Positions 22,887-30,633 of a stretch of DNA of 30,633 nucleotides are shown piece after piece. The notes beneath the pieces were generated by a model that was not told the DNA's origin, searched no databases, and saw nothing but the letters and a program-made list of their open reading frames with translations. The stretch lies in NCBI GenBank assembly GCA_900550955.1, contig URUF01000023.1, forward strand, positions 1 through 30,633, in the 5' to 3' direction. The DNA is from an uncultured Eubacteriales bacterium. GTDB taxonomy: Bacteria > Bacillota > Clostridia > Christensenellales > Aristaeellaceae. The position numbers and the translations under genes are program-made. The number at the start of each line of letters is the position of its first letter. The first letter of the stretch is position 1.

Positions 22887-23488
22887 ACATCGCTGTTATG
22901 GTAAGCGGCGGCGGCACCAATTTGCAGGCGCTTTTGGACGCGCAAGCGCGCGGAGAGCTGAAAAGCGGCCGCATTGCGCTGGTGGTGAGCAGCAAGGAGG
23001 GCGCGTACGCCTTGACCCGCGCCCGCGCGGCCGGGGTGGAAACGGCCGTCTTGGCGCGCGGGGAGGGCGAAACGCCCAGCGCCTATGGCCAGCGGCTGGT
23101 CGCGCTTTTGCGGGCCCACCGCATTGGGCTGGTGGTACTGGCGGGTTTTATGCTCATTTTGGATGAATGCGTGGTAAACGCCTATGAGGGCCGCATCCTG
23201 AACGTGCACCCCAGCCTGATTCCCGCCTTTTGCGGCGAGGGGTATTACGGCCTGCGCGTACACCGCGCGGCGCTTGAGCGGGGCGTGAAGGTAACGGGCG
23301 CGACCGTGCACATTGTAAACGCCATCCCGGACGGCGGGCCGATCCTGGCCCAAAAGGCCGTGGAGGTTTTGCCTGGCGATACCCCCGAAACCCTGCAAAG
23401 GCGCGTGATGGAGCAGGCCGAATGGATACTGCTTCCGCGCGAAACGGAAAGGCTGGCCAAACGGCTGGAAGGGAGTAGGATACCATGA
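22880..23488 (+). CDS. purN: Phosphoribosylglycinamide formyltransferase
   Basis: A 202-residue folate-dependent GAR transformylase. SGGGTNLQAL at the start, the catalytic NVHPSLIPAF (Asn and His) and the later IPDGGPIL (catalytic Asp) are all present. It transfers a formyl group from 10-formyltetrahydrofolate to GAR. The start lies within the end of purM. Its stop overlaps the next start (ATGA). Confidence 0.95.
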   Translation: MLNIAVMVSGGGTNLQALLDAQARGELKSGRIALVVSSKEGAYALTRARAAGVETAVLARGEGETPSAYGQRLVALLRAHRIGLVVLAGFMLILDECVVNAYEGRILNVHPSLIPAFCGEGYYGLRVHRAALERGVKVTGATVHIVNAIPDGGPILAQKAVEVLPGDTPETLQRRVMEQAEWILLPRETERLAKRLEGSRIP

Positions 23489-24177
23489 CCGATCTTTTTA
23501 CCTATTTGAAGGAACGCGCGTATCCCGGGCGCGGCATCCTGCTGGGGCACACGCCCGCAGGCAAGGCCGTATGCGCCTATTTCATTATGGGCCGCAGCGA
23601 GAACAGCCGCAACCGTGTGTTTGAAAAAACGGAGGACGGCATCCGTACCCGCGCGTTTGATGAAAGCAGGATGACAGACCCGAGCCTGATTATTTACCAT
23701 CCCGTGCGCCGTATAAGGCAGGGGGAAGAAGAAACCCTCATCGTAACCAACGGCGACCAGACCGATACCCTGCGCGATTTCCTGGCTGGCGGCAAGAGCT
23801 GGCGCGAGGCGCTGAACACCCGTACCTTTGAGCCGGACGGCCCCAACTGGACGCCGCGCATCTCCGGCCTGGCGTGGCCCTGCGGCGCGTACATGCTATC
23901 CATCCTGAAGGCGCAGGGCGGAAACCCCGCTTGCTGCGAGCGCTTCTTTTATACCTGGGACGCGCCCTTGCCCGGCGTGGGCCATTTCATCAGCACCTAC
24001 GAGGGCTTTGGCTCGCCCCTGCCCAGCTTCCATGGGGAGCCGGTGGCGGTTGAGGTGCCTGAATTGGACGCGGGGGCCCTGGCGGACGCCCTTTGGAGCG
24101 CGCTTGACGGGGACAACAAGGTATCGCTGTATGTATCGGTGGACGGGGATGAGGTCATCCTCAACAAGAATTGCTAA
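23485..24177 (+). CDS. purO: IMP cyclohydrolase, PurO-like (archaeal type)
   Basis: A 230-residue protein that resembles the PurO family, described first in archaea, which closes FAICAR to IMP. It has GRGILLGHTPAGKAVCAYFIMGR near the N-terminus, NSRNRVF, and later segments rich in family-like aromatic residues (FFYTWDAPLPGVGHFIST). It stands where the cyclohydrolase half of PurH would be needed: the next gene encodes only the transformylase. That context strongly supports the role. It is coupled to purN by ATGA. The symbol is used in the sense of family likeness. Confidence 0.82.
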   Translation: MTDLFTYLKERAYPGRGILLGHTPAGKAVCAYFIMGRSENSRNRVFEKTEDGIRTRAFDESRMTDPSLIIYHPVRRIRQGEEETLIVTNGDQTDTLRDFLAGGKSWREALNTRTFEPDGPNWTPRISGLAWPCGAYMLSILKAQGGNPACCERFFYTWDAPLPGVGHFISTYEGFGSPLPSFHGEPVAVEVPELDAGALADALWSALDGDNKVSLYVSVDGDEVILNKNC

Positions 24178-24192
24178 GGAGGAAAACGTTCC

Positions 24193-25368
24193 ATGAACGA
24201 GCTCGAGCTCAAATACGGCTGCAATCCCAATCAAAAACCCGCCCGTATCTTTATGAACGAGGGCGAATTGCCCATTGTTGTGCTAAGCGGCCGCCCGGGC
24301 TATATCAACTTTTTGGACGCGTTCAACGGCTGGCAGCTGGTGCGTGAGCTCAAGCGCGCCACGGGCCTGCCCGCCGCCGCCAGCTTCAAGCATGTAAGCC
24401 CCGCCGGAGCCGCCGTGGGCCTGCCGCTTTCGGACACGTTGCGCCGCATCTATTTCATTCCGGCGGATGCGGAGCTCTCTCCGCTGGCCTGCGCCTATGC
24501 CCGCGCGCGCGGCGCGGACCGCATGTCCAGCTTTGGCGACTGGATTTCCCTGTCCGACGTGTGCGACGTATCCACCGCCAGGCTCATCAAGCCCGAGGTA
24601 TCCGACGGCGTGATCGCTCCGGGCTACGAGCCGGAGGCGCTGGAGATTCTCAAGACCAAGCGCAAGGGCAACTATAACATCGTTCAGATCGACCCCGCCT
24701 ACGAGCCGCGTAAGCTGGAGCGCAAGGATGTGTTTGGCATCACCTTCGAGCAGGAGCGCAACGAGCTCAACATCGACGGCGATTTCTTCGCCAACGTGGT
24801 CACGGAGAACAAGGACCTGCCCGAGAGCGCCAAGCGCGATCTGGCCATCTCCATGATTACGCTCAAGTACACGCAGTCCAACTCCGTATGCTATGTGAAG
24901 GACGGGCAGGCCATCGGCATTGGCGCGGGCCAGCAAAGCCGCATCCACTGCACCCGCCTGGCGGGCGACAAGGCCAATAACTGGTGGCTGCGCCAGCATG
25001 AAAAGACGCTGAACCTGCCTTTTATCCCAACGCTCAAAAATCCCGACCGCGACAACGCCATCGACCGCTATATCTCCGACGAGTGGGAGGACGTGCTGGC
25101 GGACGGCATCTGGCAGACGCTCTTTACCGAGAAGCCGGAGGTGCTTAGCAAGGAGGAAAAGATCGCGTGGCTTCAAAAGCTGACCGACGTTTCCCTGGGC
25201 AGCGACGCCTTCTTCCCCTTCCCGGACAACATCGACCGCGCGGCCCGCAGCGGCGTGCGCTACATCGCCGAGCCCGGCGGTTCTATCCGTGACGAGCTGG
25301 TGATTGAGGCGTGCAACAAATACGGCATCGCCATGGCGTTTACCGGCCTGCGGCTGTTCCATCACTGA
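24193..25368 (+). CDS. Stand-alone AICAR transformylase (PurH C-terminal domain only)
   Basis: A 391-residue protein matching only the transformylase part of bifunctional PurH. The catalytic pair Lys66-His67 is in ASFKHVSPAGAAVG, equivalent to the KHVNPAG motif of full-length enzymes. GVIAPGYEPEALEILKTKRKGN, TLKYTQSNSVCY and GAGQQSRIHCTRLA are further hallmarks. The N-terminal cyclohydrolase domain is absent. It formylates AICAR with 10-formyltetrahydrofolate; the adjacent PurO-like protein would finish the step to IMP. AAGGAGG lies 10 bases before the ATG. Sometimes called purV or purH1 in such split arrangements. Confidence 0.92.
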   Translation: MNELELKYGCNPNQKPARIFMNEGELPIVVLSGRPGYINFLDAFNGWQLVRELKRATGLPAAASFKHVSPAGAAVGLPLSDTLRRIYFIPADAELSPLACAYARARGADRMSSFGDWISLSDVCDVSTARLIKPEVSDGVIAPGYEPEALEILKTKRKGNYNIVQIDPAYEPRKLERKDVFGITFEQERNELNIDGDFFANVVTENKDLPESAKRDLAISMITLKYTQSNSVCYVKDGQAIGIGAGQQSRIHCTRLAGDKANNWWLRQHEKTLNLPFIPTLKNPDRDNAIDRYISDEWEDVLADGIWQTLFTEKPEVLSKEEKIAWLQKLTDVSLGSDAFFPFPDNIDRAARSGVRYIAEPGGSIRDELVIEACNKYGIAMAFTGLRLFHH

Positions 25369-25452
25369 GCGGGGGCGGATCCCCTGCATCCCGTTCCGCG
25401 CGCATTGCACGCAGAGCATGGACGCGGCTGAAACCCCTAAGGGAGGTACGTT

Positions 25453-26730
25453 ATGAAGGTTCTGGTAGTGGGCGGCGGCGGCCGGGAGCACGCCATCATC
25501 AGGAAGCTGAAGGAAAGCAGGGAAATTACGGCGCTGTACTGCGCGCCGGGCAACGGCGGCATCGCGGCGGACGCGGCGTGCGTGCCCATCAAGGCCACGG
25601 ATGTGGAGGCCATTGCGGAGTACGCGGCAAAGGAAAAGATGGATTATGTGGTTGTCGCGCCGGACGACCCGCTGTGCATGGGCCTTGTGGACATGCTGAA
25701 GGAGCGCGGCATCCCCGCCTTCGGGCCGGATAAGAAGGCCGCGCGCATCGAAGGCAGCAAGGTGTTTGCCAAGGGGCTCATGCGGCGCTACGGCATCCCC
25801 ACGGCGCGCTATGAGGCGTTTGACGATATGGAAAAGGCGCTTGCGTATGTGCGCGCGGCCCAATGCCCCATCGTGGTGAAGGCGGACGGCCTGGCGCTGG
25901 GCAAGGGTGTGCTCATTTGCCAAACCAACGCGCAGGCGCAGCAGGCCGTGACTGAAATGATGCAGGACGGCAAATTTGGCGCATCCGGCAGCCGCGTGGT
26001 GGTGGAGGAATTTTTGGAGGGGCCCGAGGTGAGCGTGCTGTGCTTCACCGATGGCACGGCCATCCGCCCCATGGTTGCCAGCATGGATCATAAGCGCGCG
26101 CTGGACCATGACGAGGGCCTTAACACCGGCGGCATGGGCGTGATCGCGCCCAACCCGTACTACACGCCCGAGGTGGCGCGGCGCTGCATGGATGAAATCT
26201 TCCTGCCGACGCTTAGGGCTATGCGCGAGGAGGGATGCCCCTTCCATGGCTGCCTGTATTTCGGCCTGATGATAACGGCGGACGGCCCCAAGGTGATCGA
26301 GTACAACTGCCGCTTTGGCGACCCGGAAACGCAGGCGGTGCTTCCGCTTTTGGAAAGCGACCTATTTCAAATCATGCGCGCGACCACGGACGAAACGCTC
26401 GCCAATGCCGACGTGCGTTTTTCCGATAGCGCAAGCTGCTGCGTGGTGCTGGCAAGCGGCGGCTATCCGCAAAAGTATGAAACCGGCAAACCCATTGCCG
26501 GCATTGCCGAGGCGGAAAAGAGCGCGTGCGTCTATCACGCGGGCACGAAGCTGGGCGCAGACGGAACCGTTCTCACAGCAGGCGGGCGCGTACTGGGCGT
26601 GACTGCGGTGGCCCCCACGCTTTCCGAGGCCATTCGCTCGGCTTATGAAGCCTCGGATCGGATTCATTTTGACAAGCTCCACCGCCGCTCGGACATTGGC
26701 GCGCGCGCAATGGAGGCTTTGGACAGGTGA
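25453..26730 (+). CDS. purD: Phosphoribosylamine-glycine ligase (GAR synthetase)
   Basis: A 425-residue ATP-grasp enzyme of normal length that joins phosphoribosylamine and glycine. VVGGGGREHAI at the N-terminus, the IVVKADGLALGKGV segment, LNTGGMGVIAPNPYY and EYNCRFGDPETQ are typical. It begins 84 bases after the transformylase with AAGGGAGG upstream. The 133-base gap after it holds small GC-rich stems (CAAGGG/CCCTTG) and AAAAACGTTTTT but no gene. Confidence 0.96.
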   Translation: MKVLVVGGGGREHAIIRKLKESREITALYCAPGNGGIAADAACVPIKATDVEAIAEYAAKEKMDYVVVAPDDPLCMGLVDMLKERGIPAFGPDKKAARIEGSKVFAKGLMRRYGIPTARYEAFDDMEKALAYVRAAQCPIVVKADGLALGKGVLICQTNAQAQQAVTEMMQDGKFGASGSRVVVEEFLEGPEVSVLCFTDGTAIRPMVASMDHKRALDHDEGLNTGGMGVIAPNPYYTPEVARRCMDEIFLPTLRAMREEGCPFHGCLYFGLMITADGPKVIEYNCRFGDPETQAVLPLLESDLFQIMRATTDETLANADVRFSDSASCCVVLASGGYPQKYETGKPIAGIAEAEKSACVYHAGTKLGADGTVLTAGGRVLGVTAVAPTLSEAIRSAYEASDRIHFDKLHRRSDIGARAMEALDR

Positions 26731-26863
26731 GAGGGCGTACCCGCCCCAAGAAAAACGTTTTTGCCTGCGCACTGCGCGGGCAATGATGGGGCTTTCAAGG
26801 GAGAAGCCCTTGGACGAGGCGCGGGGCAAAGCCCACGCCGTTCCCCCACAAAGGAGGATGAAC

Positions 26864-29800
26864 ATGGCTGTTTATCGCGTTTATGTGGAAAAGAAGTCGG
26901 AATACGCCGTGGAGGCACAGGGGCTTTTGAAGGAGATCCGCCACATACTGCTCATAAAAAGCGTTACCGGCGTGCGCGTGCTCAACCGCTACGACGTGGA
27001 GGGCATCGACCGCGCGCTGTTTGAGCGCTGCATGCCCATTGTGTTTTCCGAGCCGCAGGTGGATGTGACGCACGACGCGTTGCCAGAGGGCGCGGACGCG
27101 GTCATCGCGTCGGAATACCTGCCCGGGCAGTTTGACGCGCGCGCAGCCAGCTGCGAGGAGTGCATTCAGCTGGTCAGCCAGTGCGAGCGGCCCACGGTGC
27201 GCACCGCGCGGGTGTACCTGCTTGAGGGCGCGCCAAGCGCGGAGGAGCTTGCCCGCATCCGCAAGCACCTGATCAACCCCGTGGAAAGCCGCGAGGCCGA
27301 CCTTGCGGAAAAGCAGACCCTTCAGCAGCAGTACGACGCGCCGCAAACCGTGGAAACGCTCCTGGGCTTTACCGCCATGGATGACGCGGCGCTGGCCGCC
27401 TTTGTGGCAAAGTACGGCCTTGCCATGGATACGGACGACCTGGCCTTCTGCCGCGAGTATTTCAAAACCGAAGGGCGCGACCCAACGCTTACAGAAATCC
27501 GCATGATCGATACCTATTGGAGCGATCATTGCCGCCATACCACCTTCCTGACCACGCTGGACGGGGCGCAAATTGAGAAGCCCGCCGTGGAGCGCGCCTT
27601 CAAGCGCTACCTTGCGCTGCGCGAAACCGTCTACGCCGGGCGCGAGGGCGGCCCCAAGCCCATAAACCTGATGGATATCGCCACCATTGGCGCAAAGGCC
27701 CTCAAAAAGCAGGGCAAGCTTCCCAATCTGGACGAGAGCGAGGAGATTAACGCCTGCTCCATCAAGATTGACGTGGATGTGGCGGGCCGCAAGGAGCCCT
27801 GGCTCCTGATGTTTAAAAACGAAACGCATAACCATCCCACGGAGATTGAGCCCTTCGGCGGCGCAGCCACCTGTATTGGCGGCGCTATTCGCGACCCGCT
27901 CTCTGGACGCACATATGTGTATCAGGCCATGCGCGTAACGGGCGCGGCGGATCCTCTTACCCCTGTCACCATGCCCGGCAAGCTGCCCCAGCGCAAGCTG
28001 GTTACCACCGCCGCCGCGGGTTACAGCGCCTACGGCAACCAGATAGGCCTTGCCACCGGCCTGGTGGACGAGGTGTATCACCCCGGCTACGCCGCCAAGC
28101 GGCTGGAGATTGGCGCGGTGGTGGGCGCGGCCCCGGAGCGCAACGTGCGCCGCGAGCGCCCCGTCCCGGGCGACGTGATTGTGCTGCTGGGCGGCCGCAC
28201 AGGCCGCGACGGCTGCGGCGGGGCGACCGGCTCATCCAAGAGCCATAAGCTGGAAAGCATTGAAACCTGCGGGGCCGAGGTGCAAAAGGGCAACCCCGTG
28301 GTGGAGCGCAAGCTCCAGCGTTTGTTCCGCGATGGGCGGGTTACGCGCCTGATTAAGCGCTGCAACGATTTTGGCGCGGGCGGCGTAAGCGTGGCCATTG
28401 GCGAGCTGGCCGACGGGCTGCAAATTGATTTGGACAAGGTACCCAAAAAATATGAGGGCCTGGACGGCACCGAGCTTGCCATTTCCGAAAGCCAGGAGCG
28501 CATGGCCGTGGTTGTGGCTCCCCAGGACGCGGAAGCGTTCATCCGCTATGCCAACGCGGAAAACCTGGAGGCGACCGTCGTTGCCAGGGTGACGGAGGAA
28601 CCCCGCCTGCGTATGACGTGGAAGGGCCGCGCCATTGTGGATTTGAGCCGCGAGTTCCTCAACTCCAACGGCGCGGAGAAGCATGCCAACGTGCGCGTGC
28701 CCGATGCCAGGGTCAAGAACGTTTCGTTTGACGGCGTCACCTTTGCCGAGAAGCTGGAAAGCCTGGTTGGCGACCTGAATATCTGCTCCAAAAAGGGATT
28801 GAGCGAGCGCTTTGATTCCACCATCGGCGCGGGCACGGTGCTCATGCCCTTTGGCGGCCGCTGCCAGCTTACCCCCAACCAGGCCATGGTGGCCAAGCTG
28901 CCTGTGCTGGAAGGGGAGACCACCACCGTTAGCGGCATGAGCTACGGCTTCCATCCCCAGGTAATGGCGCAAAGCCCGTATGAGGGCGCGTACCTGAGCG
29001 TGGTGGAAAGCCTGATGAAGCTGGGCGCAGCCGGATTGAACACCACGCGCGCATACCTTACCTTCCAGGAGTATTTTGAGCGCATGACCGGCGCGCCCGA
29101 GCGCTGGGGCAAGCCCTTCGCGGCGTTGCTTGGCGCGCTGGACGCGCAGCTGGATTACGGCGTGGCGGCCATCGGCGGCAAGGACTCCATGAGCGGCACG
29201 TTTGAAACGCTGGATGTGCCGCCCACCCTGGTAAGCTTTGCCATTGCCCCGGGCGACAGCGGGGATATCATTTCGCCGGAGTTTAAGGGCGCCGGGCATA
29301 CGCTGTGCCTGCTTCGGGCCGACGCGTTTGACGCGGAGGGGGTTAAGCAAAACCTCCGCAGCCTGTATGAGGCCATCAAGGCGGGTAAGGTGCTTTCCGC
29401 CTGGGCGCTGGGCCTGGGCGGCGTGGCCGAGGGCGCGTTCAAGATGGCGCTGGGCAACCGCATCGGCGCGCAGCTTGAAAACCTGAAGGATCCCTTCCGG
29501 CAGGATTTTGGCGCGGTGCTGCTTGAAATGGCTCCCGGCGAAACACTTGGCGAAATCGTGGGCCGCACCCTGGAGGAGTATGCGCTGTGCTATGGCGGCG
29601 AGCGCGTCGCGCTGGACGCCATGCAGGAGGTGTACGAGGGCAAGCTGGAGAAGGTGTTCCCCTACCGGGGAGAGGGCGAGCGGGTAGAGGCCGTTACCAT
29701 GGCAGCAAACAGCTGGCCCAAGCCCGCCGTGCTTACAAAAAAGCCGGCGGCGTTCATCCCGGCCTTCCCCGGCACCAACTGCGAGGTGGATACCGCCCGC

Positions 29801-30538
29801 GCCCTCGCACGGGCCGGTGCGGAGCCCCATGTGCTGCTTATCAATAACCTGACCCCCGCCGCCATTGGCGAAAGCCTGCGCGAGGCCGTGCGCATGATTG
29901 GGGAAAGCCAGATGATTGTGCTGCCGGGCGGCTTCTCCGGCGGCGACGAGCCCGATGGCAGCGCCAAGTTCATCACCGCCTTCTTCCGCAATCCCATGAT
30001 GAAGGACGCGGTACACGAGCTTTTAAAGGCGCGCGACGGCCTGATGCTGGGCATTTGCAACGGCTTCCAGGCGCTGGTGAAGCTTGGCCTGGTGCCCTAT
30101 GGCGAAATTATCGACGTGGACGAAACCTGCCCCACGCTTACGTTTAACACCATTGGCCGCCACCAGAGCATGCTGGTGCGCACCCGCGTAGCCAGCAACA
30201 AAAGCCCCTGGCTGCAAAAGGTGCGCGCGGGCGATATCCATACCATTGCCATTTCCCATGGCGAGGGGCGCTTTGTAGCCAGCCCCGCCGTGGTGGAGGA
30301 GCTTAAACGCGGCGGGCAGATCGCCACCCAATATGTGGATCTGGACGGCGCGCCCACTATGGATTTGCGGTATAACCCCAACGGTAGCGTGCTGGCCATT
30401 GAGGGCGTTACCAGCCTGGATGGAAGGGTGCTTGGCAAGATGGGGCACAGCGAGCGCGCAGGCGCCGACCTGTACAAAAACGTGCAGGGCAACTGCTTCC
30501 AGCCCATTTTTGAGGGCGGCGTGGCGTACTTCCGGTAA
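26864..30538 (+). CDS. purL: Phosphoribosylformylglycinamidine synthase, single-chain
   Basis: A 1224-residue FGAM synthase that contains in one chain what many Firmicutes split into PurS, PurL and PurQ. Order: PurS-like N-terminal part, linker, two ATP-binding synthetase halves (WSDHCRHTTF near 220, NETHNHPTEIEPFGG from ~319), then a class I glutaminase domain from ~960. The glutaminase triad is Cys1065 (LGICNGFQ), His1132 and Glu1134 (SHGEG). The ATG at 26864 is chosen because AAAGGAGG is correctly spaced; an ATG six bases earlier abuts that site, and the open frame further back is noncoding. It is the last gene of the purine operon. Confidence 0.96.
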   Translation: MAVYRVYVEKKSEYAVEAQGLLKEIRHILLIKSVTGVRVLNRYDVEGIDRALFERCMPIVFSEPQVDVTHDALPEGADAVIASEYLPGQFDARAASCEECIQLVSQCERPTVRTARVYLLEGAPSAEELARIRKHLINPVESREADLAEKQTLQQQYDAPQTVETLLGFTAMDDAALAAFVAKYGLAMDTDDLAFCREYFKTEGRDPTLTEIRMIDTYWSDHCRHTTFLTTLDGAQIEKPAVERAFKRYLALRETVYAGREGGPKPINLMDIATIGAKALKKQGKLPNLDESEEINACSIKIDVDVAGRKEPWLLMFKNETHNHPTEIEPFGGAATCIGGAIRDPLSGRTYVYQAMRVTGAADPLTPVTMPGKLPQRKLVTTAAAGYSAYGNQIGLATGLVDEVYHPGYAAKRLEIGAVVGAAPERNVRRERPVPGDVIVLLGGRTGRDGCGGATGSSKSHKLESIETCGAEVQKGNPVVERKLQRLFRDGRVTRLIKRCNDFGAGGVSVAIGELADGLQIDLDKVPKKYEGLDGTELAISESQERMAVVVAPQDAEAFIRYANAENLEATVVARVTEEPRLRMTWKGRAIVDLSREFLNSNGAEKHANVRVPDARVKNVSFDGVTFAEKLESLVGDLNICSKKGLSERFDSTIGAGTVLMPFGGRCQLTPNQAMVAKLPVLEGETTTVSGMSYGFHPQVMAQSPYEGAYLSVVESLMKLGAAGLNTTRAYLTFQEYFERMTGAPERWGKPFAALLGALDAQLDYGVAAIGGKDSMSGTFETLDVPPTLVSFAIAPGDSGDIISPEFKGAGHTLCLLRADAFDAEGVKQNLRSLYEAIKAGKVLSAWALGLGGVAEGAFKMALGNRIGAQLENLKDPFRQDFGAVLLEMAPGETLGEIVGRTLEEYALCYGGERVALDAMQEVYEGKLEKVFPYRGEGERVEAVTMAANSWPKPAVLTKKPAAFIPAFPGTNCEVDTARALARAGAEPHVLLINNLTPAAIGESLREAVRMIGESQMIVLPGGFSGGDEPDGSAKFITAFFRNPMMKDAVHELLKARDGLMLGICNGFQALVKLGLVPYGEIIDVDETCPTLTFNTIGRHQSMLVRTRVASNKSPWLQKVRAGDIHTIAISHGEGRFVASPAVVEELKRGGQIATQYVDLDGAPTMDLRYNPNGSVLAIEGVTSLDGRVLGKMGHSERAGADLYKNVQGNCFQPIFEGGVAYFR

Positions 30539-30553
30539 AAGCAATCCCGCAGG

Positions 30554-30580
30554 CGGCCCGGCCATACCATGGCCGGGCCG
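30554..30580 (+). terminator. Operon-end hairpin after purL without U-tract
   Basis: A perfect 12-bp stem (CGGCCCGGCCAT/ATGGCCGGGCCG) with a 3-nt loop lies 15 bases after the purL stop. No T run follows; instead the 53-bp repeat starts at the very next base. It matches the layout at the left end of the window. Confidence 0.65.
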
Positions 30581-30633
30581 TCAGGCCGTCGAAAAAGCTC
30601 GCCTGCGGCGATCTTTTCCGCCGAGAGTTGCGC
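30581..30633 (+). repeat. 53-bp dispersed repeat, right copy
   Basis: This copy is the inverted counterpart of 100-152, with 49 of 53 bases identical. It begins TCAGGCCGTCGAAAAAGC directly after the purL hairpin and runs off the end of the window. It probably continues beyond, as the left copy is followed by further hairpins. Confidence 0.9.

Noticed and set aside
24283..26247. Open frame of 654 codons on the minus strand, opposite the AICAR transformylase and purD genes
   Set aside because: It is an antisense shadow of GC-rich codons; it is rich in His/Arg/Ala, has no domain, and both plus-strand genes are well identified.
26645..26863. N-terminal extension of purL into purD
   Set aside because: The added residues are unlike the family, and ATG 26864 has a strong ribosome site.
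26731..26863. Small gene or promoter between purD and purL
   Set aside because: Only short GC stems and AAAAACGTTTTT are seen; there is no credible -35/-10 pair or ORF.
28232..30016. Open frame of 594 codons on the minus strand inside purL
   Set aside because: It is an antisense shadow of purL with biased composition and no recognisable motif.

Overview
The window reads as a chromosomal segment of a GC-rich, anaerobic, low-branching Firmicute. A Clostridia of the Christensenellales/Oscillospirales type is my best guess. The reasons are the strong AGGAGG ribosome sites, GTG/TTG starts, purE-C-F-M-N-D-L gene order, many Fe-S enzymes, and a solute-binding protein with an 'AEE'-type signal sequence. 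No tRNA, rRNA, CRISPR array, prophage or transposase was seen. The placement is inference from gene content only.

Region 1 (1-6250, minus strand) is an uptake operon. A strong promoter (TTGACA-N17-TATTAT) with overlapping inverted repeats at its start site drives two sugar-type ABC permeases, a solute-binding protein and a cytoplasmic sialidase-like beta-propeller protein. No ABC ATPase is present. Upstream lies a GntR/FCD repressor gene with its own promoter and a textbook terminator.

Region 2 (6380-11940, plus strand) is divergent from gntR. It is a catabolic operon: zinc-type medium-chain dehydrogenase, nitroreductase-family protein, aldo/keto reductase with a ferredoxin-like tail, DapA/NanA-family lyase, ribokinase-family kinase and KpsF/GutQ-type SIS isomerase. 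With region 1 it looks like a complete route for importing, cleaving, redox-editing, splitting and phosphorylating an unidentified sugar acid or sialic-acid-like compound. Its leader holds a terminator-like hairpin just before the ribosome site.

Region 3 (12020-18650) is housekeeping. queH, birA, a P1-family peptidase, acpS and an nnr gene lie on the plus strand. The nnr gene carries an extra C-terminal pyrophosphatase-like domain. A membrane ferredoxin gene and an EamA transporter gene run convergently, and their stops overlap with nnr.

Region 4 (18900-30580, plus strand) is a nine-gene purine operon: purE, purC, purF, purM, purN, an archaeal-type IMP cyclohydrolase (purO-like), a stand-alone AICAR transformylase, purD and a single-chain purL. 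With PRPP supplied it covers most of the route to IMP. purB and purK are not in the window. The roughly 190-base leader contains a promoter, foldable stems, a short ORF and a terminator-like hairpin whose 5' arm is mimicked near the start of the leader.

Both window ends carry the same 53-bp repeat (49/53 identical) in inverted orientation. In each case it starts right after a GC-rich hairpin lacking a U-tract at the 3' end of an operon. This suggests a dispersed intergenic repeat family tied to operon ends, and that the window may be a contig broken at such repeats.
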